From: Rhodospirillales bacterium
GTDB taxonomy: Bacteria > Pseudomonadota > Alphaproteobacteria > ATCC43930 > CGMCC-115725
DNA length: 64,000 bases
Direction: 5' to 3'
NCBI GenBank assembly: GCA_947473305.1
Contig: CANJCB010000002.1
Location: 183,204-247,203 of the forward strand
Part shown: piece after piece, positions 29,527 to 38,373 of the stretch
How the letters are laid out: each line of letters starts with the position of its first letter
Position numbering within the stretch: the stretch's first letter is position 1
The notes under the pieces: generated by a model
What the model was told of the DNA's origin: nothing
Database searches by the model: none
What the model saw: the letters and a program-made list of their open reading frames with translations, nothing else
Program-made: the position numbers and the translations under genes

Positions 29527-29558
29527 ACTTCGTCCCACATACCGAGGAGGAGGGCGCA

Positions 29559-29978
29559 ATGTCGTCCCTGAAAAGCAGCAAGACCGAAGAAAACCTGAAG
29601 GCTGCGTTCGCCGGCGAGAGCCAGGCCAACCGTCGCTATCTCTATTTCGCTCAGAATGCCGACGTCGAGGGCTACAACGATGTGGCCGCCGTCTTCCGTT
29701 CGACCGCCGAAGGCGAGACGGGCCATGCCCATGGCCATCTCGATTTCCTCAAGGAGACCGGTGATCCGGCGACCGGCAAGCCGATCGGCTCGACCTCCGA
29801 CAACCTGAAGGCGTCGATCGCGGGCGAGACCCACGAATACACCGACATGTATCCGGGCATGGCGCGCACCGCCCGCCAGGAAGGCTTCGACGAGATCGCC
29901 GACTGGTTCGAGACCCTGGCGAAGGCCGAGAAGTCCCATGCCGGCCGCTTCCAGAAGGCCCTCGACACCCTGGGCTGA
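29559..29978 (+). CDS. Rubrerythrin, diiron domain only
   Basis: The 139-residue protein is a four-helix diiron protein with ligands Glu20, Glu53-x-x-His56, Glu90, Glu93 and Glu124-x-x-His127. It lacks the C-terminal rubredoxin domain with two CxxC pairs found in classical rubrerythrin, so it needs an external electron donor. The family reduces hydrogen peroxide. It has a strong ribosome-binding site, an Irr operator and its own terminator, suggesting high, iron-controlled expression. The Fe-S protein gene downstream may supply electrons. Confidence 0.92.
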   Translation: MSSLKSSKTEENLKAAFAGESQANRRYLYFAQNADVEGYNDVAAVFRSTAEGETGHAHGHLDFLKETGDPATGKPIGSTSDNLKASIAGETHEYTDMYPGMARTARQEGFDEIADWFETLAKAEKSHAGRFQKALDTLG

Positions 29979-30024
29979 TCGGAGGCCAGCGTTCCCTCCG
30001 ATCGGGAGCGCGACCGCGATAAAC

Positions 30025-30066
30025 CGGCACCGGCGTTGAGACAGCGCCGGTGCCGTCTATCTTTCT
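30025..30066 (+). terminator. Probable intrinsic terminator after rubrerythrin
   Basis: CGGCACCGGCG-TTGAGACAG-CGCCGGTGCCG is a perfect 11-bp stem, followed by the T-rich TCTATCTTTCT. It lies 27 bases before the next gene, so it may lower read-through into the Fe-S protein and DUF3501 genes rather than stop it entirely. Confidence 0.65.
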
Positions 30067-30092
30067 AGCTTCGGGAAAAGAAGAGGATCGCG

Positions 30093-31439
30093 ATGCGTGA
30101 AGGCAGCCTGGATGCCCCCGTCCGCCACAAGCTGGACTGGCAGGATCCCGACTTTTACGACATGGAGAAGATCGAAGCCGAGATGCATCGGGTCTTCGAC
30201 ATCTGTCATGGCTGTCGGCGCTGCTTCAATCTTTGCGACAGTTTCCCGCGGCTCTTCGATCTGGCCGACAATTCGCCCACCGGCGAACTCGATGCGGTGG
30301 ACGCCAAGGAATATGCGACGGTGGTGGAGGCCTGCACACTCTGCGACCTCTGCTTCATGACCAAGTGTCCCTATGTGCCGCCCCATGAATACAATCTCGA
30401 CTTCCCCCATCTGATGCTGCGCTACCGGGCGGCGGAGCTGAAGGCCGGCAAGGTCGGCTTCGCGCATAAGGAACTCGTCAAGACCGACCGCAACGGCAAG
30501 CTTGGCGGCCTCGTGGCCCCGCTCGCCAATTGGGCGACGGATACCAAGAACGGCCTCACCCGCCCCCTGATGGAGGCGACGGCGGGGATCGACCGGAACG
30601 CCGCGCTGCCGAAGTTTCACGGCGCCAGCTTCACGATGCGCGCCAAGCGCGATGTGCCGGTGGTCAACAAGGACGCGCCGGCCTATGGCCGGAAGGCGGT
30701 GCTCTACGCCACCTGCTTCGTCAATTACAACGATCCCAATATCGGCACGGCCGCCCGCGCCGTCCTCGCCCGCAACGGGGTCGAGACCGAGGTGGTCTAT
30801 CCCGCCTGCTGCGGCATGCCCTATTTCGAGCAGGGCGATCTCGCCAAGGTGGCGGAGAACGCCCGCAAGGTCTCCACGGAACTCGGAAGCTGGATCGACA
30901 AGGGCTATGACATCATCGCCCTCATTCCCTCCTGCGCCCTGATGCTCAAGTTCGAATGGCCGCTCATCCTGGCCGACGATCCGGCGGTGAAGCGGCTCTC
31001 CGAGGCGACCTTCGACGTCAGCGAATATGTGGTGGATATCGCGCGCCGCGAGGGCCTGGCGCCGGGGATGGAAGCGCTGCCGGGCGGCGTCACCCTCCAT
31101 ATCGCCTGCCATGCGCGCGCGCAGAACATGGGATTGAAGGCGGCCGACATGCTGAAGCTCCTGCCCAGCGCGGATATCGCGGTGATCGAGCGATGCTCGG
31201 GGCACGGCGGCTCCTGGGGCGTGATGAAGGAGAACTTCGATATCGCGCTGAAGGTCGGCAAGCCGGTGGCCCGGACGACGGCGAAGAACGACAAGCCTTT
31301 CGTCGCTTCCGAATGTCCCCTTGCCGCGACCCATATCCTGCAGGGGATGGAACGCCTGGACGATATATCGACGGCCCCGGCGCGGTCCTGGCATCCGATC
31401 GAACTGATGGCCCGCGCCTACGGGCTTGGCACTCCATAA
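30093..31439 (+). CDS. GlpC/HdrD-like iron-sulfur protein with CCG domains
   Basis: This 448-residue protein has two N-terminal 4Fe-4S motifs (CHGCRRCFNLC and CTLCDLCFMTKCP, about 36-92) and two C-terminal CCG-type domains, with cysteines in YPACCGMPYFEQGD, PSCALML, HIACHARAQNMG, ERCSGHGGSWG and SECPLAA. This is the layout of GlpC and heterodisulfide-reductase D subunits, which pass electrons without flavin of their own. It is encoded between rubrerythrin and a DUF3501 protein, a grouping known from other bacteria. I infer electron supply to rubrerythrin; the primary donor is not visible. Confidence 0.85.
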   Translation: MREGSLDAPVRHKLDWQDPDFYDMEKIEAEMHRVFDICHGCRRCFNLCDSFPRLFDLADNSPTGELDAVDAKEYATVVEACTLCDLCFMTKCPYVPPHEYNLDFPHLMLRYRAAELKAGKVGFAHKELVKTDRNGKLGGLVAPLANWATDTKNGLTRPLMEATAGIDRNAALPKFHGASFTMRAKRDVPVVNKDAPAYGRKAVLYATCFVNYNDPNIGTAARAVLARNGVETEVVYPACCGMPYFEQGDLAKVAENARKVSTELGSWIDKGYDIIALIPSCALMLKFEWPLILADDPAVKRLSEATFDVSEYVVDIARREGLAPGMEALPGGVTLHIACHARAQNMGLKAADMLKLLPSADIAVIERCSGHGGSWGVMKENFDIALKVGKPVARTTAKNDKPFVASECPLAATHILQGMERLDDISTAPARSWHPIELMARAYGLGTP

Positions 31440-31453
31440 GGCGGGAGAAGACA

Positions 31454-32041
31454 ATGGCGAAACGTGTGCTCACCCGCGACGACCTCATGCCGCTCGACAA
31501 GTTCGGGGCGGAGCGGCGGGAGCTGCGCAAGCGCATGAGCGAGATGAAGCGCCTGCGCCGGATCGAGGTCGGACCCTTCGTCACCTTCTATTTCGAAAAT
31601 TACGACACGATGCTGCATCAGGTTCACGAGATGCTCTTCATCGAAAAAGGCGGCGAGGAGCAGGTCGCCGACGAGATCGCCGCCTATAATCCGCTGATCC
31701 CCCAGGGCAGCGAGCTTGTCGCCACGGTGATGATCGAAGTCGACGACCCGATCCGGCGCGGCGCGGTGCTGTCCCGGCTGGGCGGCATCGAAGGGGTCAT
31801 GAAGCTGACCTTTGGCGGCGAGACCGTCGTGGGCCTGCCCGATCCCGACCGCGAGAACTCGACCCCCGACGGCAAGGCCTCGGCGGTCCAGTTCCTCCAT
31901 TTTCCGTTCACGGCCGAGCAGAAGAAGAAATTCGCGGCGGCGGGCGCCCAGGTGCTGGTCGCCATCGATCATCCGAACTACGGCCATATCGCCGTCATGC
32001 CCGATCCCGTTCGCGAGGCGCTGGCCAAGGACTTCGACTAG
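31454..32041 (+). CDS. DUF3501 family protein
   Basis: A 195-residue soluble protein starting at ATG 31454 behind a GGGAGAAG site, 14 bases after the Fe-S protein gene. It begins KRVLTRDDLMPLDKFGAERR and contains VGPFVTFYFENYDTMLHQVHEM, matching the DUF3501 family that accompanies rubrerythrin and GlpC-like proteins. It has no cysteine motif or membrane span. Its function is unknown; the context suggests peroxide or iron metabolism. Its stop codon is part of a palindromic repeat. Confidence 0.8.
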   Translation: MAKRVLTRDDLMPLDKFGAERRELRKRMSEMKRLRRIEVGPFVTFYFENYDTMLHQVHEMLFIEKGGEEQVADEIAAYNPLIPQGSELVATVMIEVDDPIRRGAVLSRLGGIEGVMKLTFGGETVVGLPDPDRENSTPDGKASAVQFLHFPFTAEQKKKFAAAGAQVLVAIDHPNYGHIAVMPDPVREALAKDFD

Positions 32042-32142
32042 AGCGATTTCCACTCACGTGGAATCGCTCCAGGTGATAGGGCCTCCGGCCGCTCAAGCGC
32101 TGCTTCGGCTGTCGCGGCTCCATCAAGATGGAAATCGCTCTA
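32039..32142. repeat. Palindromic intergenic repeat element
   Basis: The outer arms TAGAGCGATTTCCA (32039-32052) and TGGAAATCGCTCTA (32129-32142) are perfect inverted repeats. Inside, GAGCGATTTCCAC and GTGGAATCGCTC (32041-32069) form a hairpin with one bulged T, and CCATC-AA-GATGG (32120-32131) forms another. Elements with GAGCGATTTCC arms look like the small palindromic repeats scattered in alphaproteobacterial genomes. The left arm supplies the stop codon of the DUF3501 gene. No second copy was noticed in this window. Confidence 0.7.
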
Positions 32143-32152
32143 GGTCTTTGCC

Positions 32153-32674
32153 CTACTGCACATTTTCCGTGGCATAGACGCCCCAGACCTCGCTGCGCCG
32201 GACCCAGCCTTTGACGTCCTGGGCCTCGATCCGGCACCAGCTTTCCTTGCATTCCAGAAGCTTGGCGATGGCGCCGGGTTCGGCCCGGGCGACCGTCCGG
32301 GCGTTGGCGTCGGGCTCGCTGTGGAGGGTGCGGATCTCGCCCTTGACGACGATATTCCGCTGGCCTTTCACCATCCGCTCGTGGACCCAGCCTTCGGTCC
32401 CTTGCCAGTCGCGGATCTTCCGCCATTGCTCGAATTCGGCGACGATCTCGACCGGCATGTCGCGCCGGGTGAAGACCCAGTCGATCGGATAGCGCTCGCC
32501 GGGACCGGTACGCAGATTGACCTCGGCCGAGCGAAGCGAAACGTAACGGGGCACCGGCAGGTTAGATTCCGCTGCGAGGAGGACGTTCGGCAATATCAGG
32601 ATCGCCAAGACCAAGGCAAGGACTCGGCGAAGACTAGGGATGGTGGCGCAAGAGCCAATATTCCGGGTATCCAC
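32153..32674 (-). CDS. Secreted bacterial SH3-domain protein
   Basis: The 173-residue product has a signal peptide (about 14-34, ending VLLAA) and an SH3_3/DUF1058 region beginning SAEVNLRTGPGERYPIDWVF (about 49-68). A second SH3-like segment runs to the C-terminus (ANARTVARAEPGAIAKLLEC and KGWVRRSEVWGVY). Such proteins act in the periplasm, possibly on peptidoglycan, but the exact role is unknown. The start is a GTG at 32674; a later start would shorten only the region before the signal peptide. It diverges from the dehydrogenase gene. Confidence 0.8.
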   Translation of the reverse strand: MDTRNIGSCATIPSLRRVLALVLAILILPNVLLAAESNLPVPRYVSLRSAEVNLRTGPGERYPIDWVFTRRDMPVEIVAEFEQWRKIRDWQGTEGWVHERMVKGQRNIVVKGEIRTLHSEPDANARTVARAEPGAIAKLLECKESWCRIEAQDVKGWVRRSEVWGVYATENVQ

Positions 32675-32799
32675 GACTAGATCCTGTAATCCTCGGATAT
32701 GTTCCGGTCAAGTCATGCCGCGCCGGAGATGAAAAAAGCGTGTCTGGACAAGGGGCTCTCCGGCTTGCTATGGGCTGTAGCCTAGGGAGGCTGGCCGTC

Positions 32800-33786
32800 A
32801 TGGCGACGAAAAGACCGCTGATCATCGTGACGCGCAAGCTGCCCGATGCGATCGAGACGCGCATGATGGAGCTCTTCGACGCAAGGCTGCGGTCGGACGA
32901 CGCGCCCATGACCCCGGCACAGCTGACCGAGGCCGTGCGTCAGGCGGATGTGCTGGTCCCCACGGTGACGGATCGGATCGACGCGGCCCTGCTGGCGGAG
33001 GCCGGTCCCAACCTCAAGCTTATCGCCTCCTTCGGTACCGGGGTCGATCATATCGATCTTGCGGGCGCGCGGGCGCGGGGCATCACCGTCACCAACACGC
33101 CCGGCGTGCTGACCGAGGACACGGCCGATATGACCATGGCCCTGATCCTCGGCGTTTCCCGGCGTCTGGTCGAAGGCGAGCGGCTGCTGCGCGAAGGCAA
33201 ATGGGAGGGCTGGGCCCCGACCTTCATGCTCGGCCACCGGATCTGGGGCAAGCGGCTCGGCATCGTCGGCATGGGCCGCATCGGCCAGGCGCTCGCCCGC
33301 CGTGCCCGGGGCTTCGGCCTTTCGATCCACTACCACAACCGGCGCCGCGTGCCGGAGGCCACGGAACGGGAGCTCGAGGCGACCTATTGGGAAAGCCTCG
33401 ACCAGATGCTGGCCCGGATGGACATCATCTCGGTCAATTGCCCCCATACGCCGGCGACCTATCACCTGCTGTCCGCGCGGCGTCTGAAGCTGCTGCGGCC
33501 CGAATGCATCGTCGTCAACACGGCGCGGGGCGAGGTGATCGACGAGGCGGCGTTGACCCGGATGCTGGTCAATCGCGAGATCGCCGGAGCGGGCCTCGAT
33601 GTCTTCGAGCACGAGCCGGCCGTCAATCCGAAGCTCCTGCGCCTCGACAACGTACTGCTGCTGCCCCACATGGGCTCGGCCACTCTGGAGGGCCGCATCG
33701 ACATGGGGCAGAAGGTTTTGATCAACATCAAGACCTTCATCGACGGCCACCGGCCGCCCGACCGGGTGCTGGAGGCGATGCTTTAA
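32800..33786 (+). CDS. D-isomer-specific 2-hydroxyacid dehydrogenase
   Basis: A 328-residue NAD(P)-dependent enzyme with the Rossmann motif GMGRIG at 157-162 and catalytic Arg243 (NTARGEVID), Glu272 (EHEP) and His290 (LLPHMGSAT). The motifs and length match glyoxylate/hydroxypyruvate reductases (GhrB-like), though other 2-oxoacid substrates are possible. The ATG at 32800 follows an AGGGAGG site; an upstream frame extension lacks one. It converges with the next gene, overlapping by four bases. Confidence 0.9.
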   Translation: MATKRPLIIVTRKLPDAIETRMMELFDARLRSDDAPMTPAQLTEAVRQADVLVPTVTDRIDAALLAEAGPNLKLIASFGTGVDHIDLAGARARGITVTNTPGVLTEDTADMTMALILGVSRRLVEGERLLREGKWEGWAPTFMLGHRIWGKRLGIVGMGRIGQALARRARGFGLSIHYHNRRRVPEATERELEATYWESLDQMLARMDIISVNCPHTPATYHLLSARRLKLLRPECIVVNTARGEVIDEAALTRMLVNREIAGAGLDVFEHEPAVNPKLLRLDNVLLLPHMGSATLEGRIDMGQKVLINIKTFIDGHRPPDRVLEAML

Positions 33787-35630
33787 TGCAGCGAGAGTCC
33801 TAGCAGGACCGGCATCTCCATCGGGTTCGACTGGGCCAACCCCAGGATCTGCTGGACCGATACCGGGCGCGGCGGATCCAGGGACAGGATCAGCGAGCGC
33901 GGCTGCTGGATGAAAGCCGCGACGGCGTCGATCATGGCCGCGGTCCGGCTGCCGGGCGGCAAGGACTGCTTGATGGCGCGAAGCTGGGTTATGACGCCGT
34001 CGCGCATCTGCTCGGGGGTCAGCCCGGCCTTCACCGCATTACGGCGGAGAACCCTTTCGGCCAGGGAGTCGTCTTCGTAACGGATCTCGGCTTTTTCGAG
34101 GGTCATCCCGAAGAGCCGGCGCAGCTGCTCTTCCTGTGAAGCCCCTTCAAGACCGGTGGGGACCTTGTTGAGCTTCACCGAGATCATGACCTTGCCGACC
34201 TGGGGACCGACCAGAAGGGTCTCATGGACCGCCATGTCCGCAGTCCCCGCGTCATAGGCTCCATCCGCAGAGAAATCCGCCATGAGCTGGTTATACCCCA
34301 GCGCCGCGATCTCCTGACCGACGGGACCCTGGTGCAGGATCGCGCTGCCCAGCGAGAGCTTGTCGAGCTTGATGGAGGAAGCGACGGGCAACCCGTTGTC
34401 ATCCAAGGTCATCAGGGTGTTCAGGCCGGCCATGGACCCCATTTCCTTGCCGCGCTGGGTGACCGACAGGGGGCCGAGACCGAAATGGCGCAGGCTCATG
34501 CGAGGCGCCGGTGTCCCGAGCCGCGTCCAGTCTCCATAGGCCAGATCCTGAAGCTCCGCCGTGGCGAGCGTCACCTTCGCCTCGTTTTCGGCCATCTCGA
34601 TGGCGACCCCTTCCAGGGAGGCGCCAGCGATCCGGCCGGGCTCGATACCGGAGAAACGCAGCTTGCTCAGGGCGATCCGGCCGGGACGATCCTTCAGCAC
34701 CTTTGCGTCGAGGGCATCCAATTCGACCTTCGCCGCGGCGAGCGAGACCAGGGCTTCCTGCCAGGAGCCGGCGCGCTTGGCCTTGACGCCGCCCAGGGTC
34801 AGCCGGTCGAATTTCATGTCGACCCTTTGATCCCCCAAGGAGACGCCGGTTGCCGTGATGTCGTCCCATAGCGCCTGAAGCGGCTCGTTCCGCACCTGTG
34901 CGTCATAGGCCAGGGCGATGATGTTGCGATGCTCGAGCCCGCTCACGGAGAAGCGGTCGATGGCCATCCGGGCGGGACCGCTTCCCGGCTGGCCAGGTCC
35001 CTCGGTCGTCATATGCCGGATATCCAGGGACTCGACGCGGCCTTTTCTGATCCCCCTGGCGGCGAGCAAATCGGCGGTGATATCGCTGGCGCCCTTGGGC
35101 GACCGGTCCGAGATCCTGACATCCGTAATATCGAGGGATCGAGCCGTGAGCCCGGTGACGGTCTTCATGGCGACGGGTATGCCAGACGAGGTTTCGACCG
35201 CCTCGAACCCCGGTTCCACCATGGCCATAAGAGCGGCGCTCACAACGGTCCCGTCCGAGGTTTCCAGCGTAAAGCCGCTGTATTCCAACCGATCAGGGGT
35301 CGGCTGCCGCTGGAGGGCGTCCCAGCGGCCCTTCAGCATGGCCTTGATCCGCAAGGGATCGATGCCGGCAATTTCAAGATGCGCGGCATGGAGCTTGCGC
35401 CAGCCGAGCGCGGCGGGATCGGTCGCCTGGAGATCGATGGCCTCGACCGTAAGACGATCGTTCCACAGCGAATAGGCGACCGCGCCATGGGTTCCCGACA
35501 CGAGCCCATTCGCCGCGATCAGCGCATCGACCTCGGCGGGCGCGCGGCGCTGGGCATATTGGTCGAGCGCAAAATACCCGCCCGCGCCCAGGGCGATGAC
35601 GACGATTATCCCGATCAGCCAACGTCTCAT
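33783..35630 (-). CDS. Large inner-membrane-anchored periplasmic protein, function unknown
   Basis: This 615-residue protein has one N-terminal hydrophobic span (about 4-24) after a short basic start, so the bulk should be periplasmic. The rest is rich in alternating strand-like segments such as LEYSGFTLETSDGTVV, MAIDRFSVSGLEH, MKFDRLTLGGVKA and ISLSKLRFSG-type repeats, which recall AsmA-like or YdgA-like beta-rich proteins. No catalytic motif is visible. It lies upstream of nothing obvious: moeB-like gene transcribes in the same direction 19 bases before it. I cannot assign a function. Confidence 0.6.
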   Translation of the reverse strand: MRRWLIGIIVVIALGAGGYFALDQYAQRRAPAEVDALIAANGLVSGTHGAVAYSLWNDRLTVEAIDLQATDPAALGWRKLHAAHLEIAGIDPLRIKAMLKGRWDALQRQPTPDRLEYSGFTLETSDGTVVSAALMAMVEPGFEAVETSSGIPVAMKTVTGLTARSLDITDVRISDRSPKGASDITADLLAARGIRKGRVESLDIRHMTTEGPGQPGSGPARMAIDRFSVSGLEHRNIIALAYDAQVRNEPLQALWDDITATGVSLGDQRVDMKFDRLTLGGVKAKRAGSWQEALVSLAAAKVELDALDAKVLKDRPGRIALSKLRFSGIEPGRIAGASLEGVAIEMAENEAKVTLATAELQDLAYGDWTRLGTPAPRMSLRHFGLGPLSVTQRGKEMGSMAGLNTLMTLDDNGLPVASSIKLDKLSLGSAILHQGPVGQEIAALGYNQLMADFSADGAYDAGTADMAVHETLLVGPQVGKVMISVKLNKVPTGLEGASQEEQLRRLFGMTLEKAEIRYEDDSLAERVLRRNAVKAGLTPEQMRDGVITQLRAIKQSLPPGSRTAAMIDAVAAFIQQPRSLILSLDPPRPVSVQQILGLAQSNPMEMPVLLGLSLH

Positions 35631-35649
35631 GGGTTTCCCCTGTTCGTGA

Positions 35650-36417
35650 TTATCCGCAGGTCGGGCAATCCGGGTCGCGCTTTATCCTGATCCGATGAAA
35701 ATCGGTGCGAAGCGCATCGTACATGAGGAGAGTCCCGCTGAGGCTCTCGCCCAGGCCCAGCAGTTCTTTCAGGACCTCCGTCGCCTGGAGGGTCCCCACA
35801 ACCCCGGCGACCGCGCCCAGGATCCCCGCCGTCTCGCAGCGGGGGATGAGATCGGGCGGCGGCGGATCGCGAAAAAGACAGCGGTAGCAGGGATGCGGCG
35901 GCCCCAGATGCGCCTTGAAGGTCGAGAGCTGCCCGTCGAAAGGCGCCAGGGCGCCGACGATGAGGGTCTTTCCCAGGCGATGGCAGGTGTCGTTCAGAAG
36001 ATAGCGGGTCGCGAAATTGTCGCTGCCGTCCGCGATGAGGTCATAGTCCCCGACCAGAGCATCGACGTTCTTGTCGTCGAGGCGCACCGCATGGGCTTCC
36101 ACGCGGATTTCAGGATTGATCCGCGCCAGGGTCTCCCGGGCGCTCGCCGCCTTGGTTCGGCCGATGCTGTTGGTCGGATGGACGATCTGCCGCTGAAGAT
36201 TCGAGAGATCGACTGTGTCGTCGTCGACGATGCCCAGGGTCCCGACGCCGGCCGCCGCCAGATAAAGGAGCAGCGGCGAGCCGAGCCCCCCCGCGCCGAT
36301 GACCAATACGCGCGATGAAATGAGCTTTGCCTGCCCCTCTTCCCCCACCTCGTCGAGGATCAGATGCCGGGCATAGCGCTGGAACTGGGCTTCGGTCAGT
36401 TCCACGGCGTCGCTCAT
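35650..36417 (-). CDS. moeB: Molybdopterin-synthase adenylyltransferase (MoeB/ThiF family)
   Basis: The 255-residue E1-like enzyme has the nucleotide loop GAGGLGSP at 41-48, [17 protein letters not shown] (about 74-90), [14 protein letters not shown], and two zinc-binding CxxC pairs, Cys177/Cys180 and Cys251/Cys254, the latter at the extreme C-terminus. It adenylates the C-terminal Gly-Gly of a sulfur-carrier protein such as MoaD or ThiS. No rhodanese domain is present. It overlaps cysK by ATGA, linking it to sulfur metabolism, so a role in thiamine or cysteine sulfur transfer is possible. Confidence 0.9.
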   Translation of the reverse strand: MSDAVELTEAQFQRYARHLILDEVGEEGQAKLISSRVLVIGAGGLGSPLLLYLAAAGVGTLGIVDDDTVDLSNLQRQIVHPTNSIGRTKAASARETLARINPEIRVEAHAVRLDDKNVDALVGDYDLIADGSDNFATRYLLNDTCHRLGKTLIVGALAPFDGQLSTFKAHLGPPHPCYRCLFRDPPPPDLIPRCETAGILGAVAGVVGTLQATEVLKELLGLGESLSGTLLMYDALRTDFHRIRIKRDPDCPTCG

Positions 36418-37412
36418 AGGCCGTCGAAGAGCGCCGTCGAGAGGTAGCGTTCGGCGGAACTCGCCAGCACGGTGACGATCATCTTGCCGGCCATCTCTGG
36501 CCGGGCGCCGACCTCCAGCGCCGCCGCGATCGCCGCACCGGAGGAGATCCCGACCGGGATGCCCTCCACCTTTGCGATCTCCCGCGCGGTGCGGAAGGCG
36601 GTGTCGTTGGCGATGCGGATGACCTCGTCGATCAGCCTGACGTCCAGGATCGCGGGAATGAATCCTGCCCCGATCCCCTGGATCTTATGAGGGCCGGGGG
36701 GGCCGCCCGAAAGTACGGCGCTGTCCTCTGGCTCGACGGCGACCATACGAAGCCCTGGCTTTTTCGCCTTCAACGCCCGGCCGACCCCGGTGAGGGTGCC
36801 TCCGGTGCCGACCGCGCTGACCACCATATCCACCTGGCCGTCGGTGTCCTTCCAGATTTCCTCGGCGGTGGTGTGCTCGTGGATCGCGGGATTGGCCTCG
36901 TTCATGAATTGCTGCGGGATGAAGGCGTCGGGCAGCGTCTTCAGAAGCTCCTCCGCCCGGGCGATGGCTCCCCGCATCCCCCGCGCGGCAGGGGTCAGCT
37001 CAAGTTCCGCGCCCAGCAACAGCAGCATCTTGCGGCGTTCCAAGGACATGCTGTCCGGCATGGTCAGGATCAGCCGATACCCCTTGGCCGCGCAGGCAAA
37101 GGCGAGCGCGATCCCGGTATTCCCGGAGGTTGGCTCGATCAATACGGTGCCGGGCTTTAGCCGGCCCGCCGCCTCCGCCGCTTCGATCATCGCAAGCCCG
37201 ATTCGGTCCTTGACCGAGGACAGCGGATTGAAGAATTCGCATTTGGCGAGGATGTCCGCCTTGACCCCATGGGCCGCGGTGAGGCGCGACAGCCGGATCA
37301 GCGGCGTCGCCCCGATGGTGCCGAGGATGTCGTCGTAGATCCGTCCCCGGAATTCGCCCGGATGCTGGCTCTTCGGAAGGGGAGCCGGTTTCTTCGCTAC
37401 GGTTCGCGCCAT
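36414..37412 (-). CDS. cysK: Cysteine synthase A (O-acetylserine sulfhydrylase)
   Basis: A 332-residue PLP enzyme with the lysine motif [12 protein letters not shown] (Lys68), the substrate loop [12 protein letters not shown] (about 94-105) and the PLP-phosphate loop [16 protein letters not shown]. It forms cysteine from O-acetylserine and sulfide. It has an extra N-terminal stretch of about 20 basic/proline residues. It lies between a cysteine-poor Rrf2 regulator (upstream) and the moeB-like gene, probably as one operon. Confidence 0.93.
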   Translation of the reverse strand: MARTVAKKPAPLPKSQHPGEFRGRIYDDILGTIGATPLIRLSRLTAAHGVKADILAKCEFFNPLSSVKDRIGLAMIEAAEAAGRLKPGTVLIEPTSGNTGIALAFACAAKGYRLILTMPDSMSLERRKMLLLLGAELELTPAARGMRGAIARAEELLKTLPDAFIPQQFMNEANPAIHEHTTAEEIWKDTDGQVDMVVSAVGTGGTLTGVGRALKAKKPGLRMVAVEPEDSAVLSGGPPGPHKIQGIGAGFIPAILDVRLIDEVIRIANDTAFRTAREIAKVEGIPVGISSGAAIAAALEVGARPEMAGKMIVTVLASSAERYLSTALFDGL

Positions 37413-37448
37413 CTTGGTTCCCTCGGGTTGAAGCCCGGCCCGAGCGTG

Positions 37449-37904
37449 TCAGATCGAGAAGTCGAGTTTCGCCCCGTATTCGCCTTCGACGCCGGCATTA
37501 TGCGCCCTCAGGCATAAATCTTCGATAGTGATGCCGTCGAGCCGGGTCATCAGCTCTTCGTTGAGCTGGAGCCACAAGGGACGCACAACCTTGTGCCCGA
37601 GTTCGGCGCCCGCCGGATCGGCGACCGGGTCGTCCCCCGTCTCAAGCGCCCGCACCACCCGGACGATTTCGCCGAGCGAGATGCGGCGGCGTTCGCGCGC
37701 GAGCCGATAGCCGCCCCGGGGGCCGCGCACGCCGGTGAGCACGCCCTCGCGGACGAGTTGCTGCAGAACCTGTTCCAGATAGCGTCGCGGGATGCCCTGG
37801 CGCCGCGTGATCTCGCTCGATTGGACGGGCGCATTGCCCGCGTTATAGGCGATATCCAGCACAGCTTCGATTGCGAAGAGAAGTTTCTTGGTTAGCCGCA
37901 CCAT
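37449..37904 (-). CDS. Rrf2-family transcriptional regulator without Fe-S cysteines
   Basis: The 151-residue protein has the Rrf2 winged helix: KKLLFAIEAVLDIAYNAG, then SSEITRRQGIPRRYLEQVLQQL and the wing GVRGPRGGYRLAR. The three cluster-binding cysteines of IscR and RirA (near positions 90-105) are missing; only Cys131 is present. It is therefore unlikely to hold a cluster. It is 36 bases upstream of cysK in the same direction, as is CymR, the cysteine-metabolism repressor of Firmicutes. I infer a CymR-like sulfur role. Confidence 0.85.
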   Translation of the reverse strand: MVRLTKKLLFAIEAVLDIAYNAGNAPVQSSEITRRQGIPRRYLEQVLQQLVREGVLTGVRGPRGGYRLARERRRISLGEIVRVVRALETGDDPVADPAGAELGHKVVRPLWLQLNEELMTRLDGITIEDLCLRAHNAGVEGEYGAKLDFSI

Positions 37905-37925
37905 CGTAGAGATATCGGACCCCCT

Positions 37926-38369
37926 TTATTTCGTTCCCGTGGAGCCGAAACCCCCCGCGCCGCGCTCGCTCTCCGCCAGCGTTGCGACCGGCTGCCAGAC
38001 GACCCGGCTGACCGGCGCGATCACAAGCTGCGCGATCCTGAGGCCGCGCTCAATGCGGAAAGCCTCGCTGCCGAAATTGACGAGGATCACCTGGATCTCG
38101 CCGCGATAATCCGCATCGATGGTACCGGGGCTGTTGAGCACCGTCACCCCATGACGCAGCGCCAGACCCGAGCGCGGCCGGACCTGACCCTCGTAGCCCT
38201 CCGGCAGCGCCAGGGCGAGGCCCGTGGGCACGAGCGCCCGCGCCCCGGCTGCGATTGTCACCGGTTCAGCCACCGCGGCGGAGAGATCGACCCCGGCGCT
38301 CGAAGCCGTCGCATAGGCGGGCAGGGGAAGGCCCTGCCCATGCGGCAAGACCAGAATCGGTACATCCAT
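37926..38369 (-). CDS. dut: Deoxyuridine 5'-triphosphate nucleotidohydrolase (dUTPase)
   Basis: The 147-residue trimeric dUTPase has its five motifs, including [34 protein letters not shown] and the flexible C-terminal GAGGFGSTG loop. It converts dUTP to dUMP, keeping uracil out of DNA. The ATG at 38369 lies four bases after the coaBC stop, matching the common coaBC-dut pairing. A longer frame upstream is inside coaBC and is rejected. Confidence 0.94.
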   Translation of the reverse strand: MDVPILVLPHGQGLPLPAYATASSAGVDLSAAVAEPVTIAAGARALVPTGLALALPEGYEGQVRPRSGLALRHGVTVLNSPGTIDADYRGEIQVILVNFGSEAFRIERGLRIAQLVIAPVSRVVWQPVATLAESERGAGGFGSTGTK

Positions 38370-38373
38370 CGGG

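Noticed and set aside
29997..30092. A small RNA gene in the gap after rubrerythrin
   Set aside because: The only structure is one hairpin with a T-rich end, adequately explained as a terminator.
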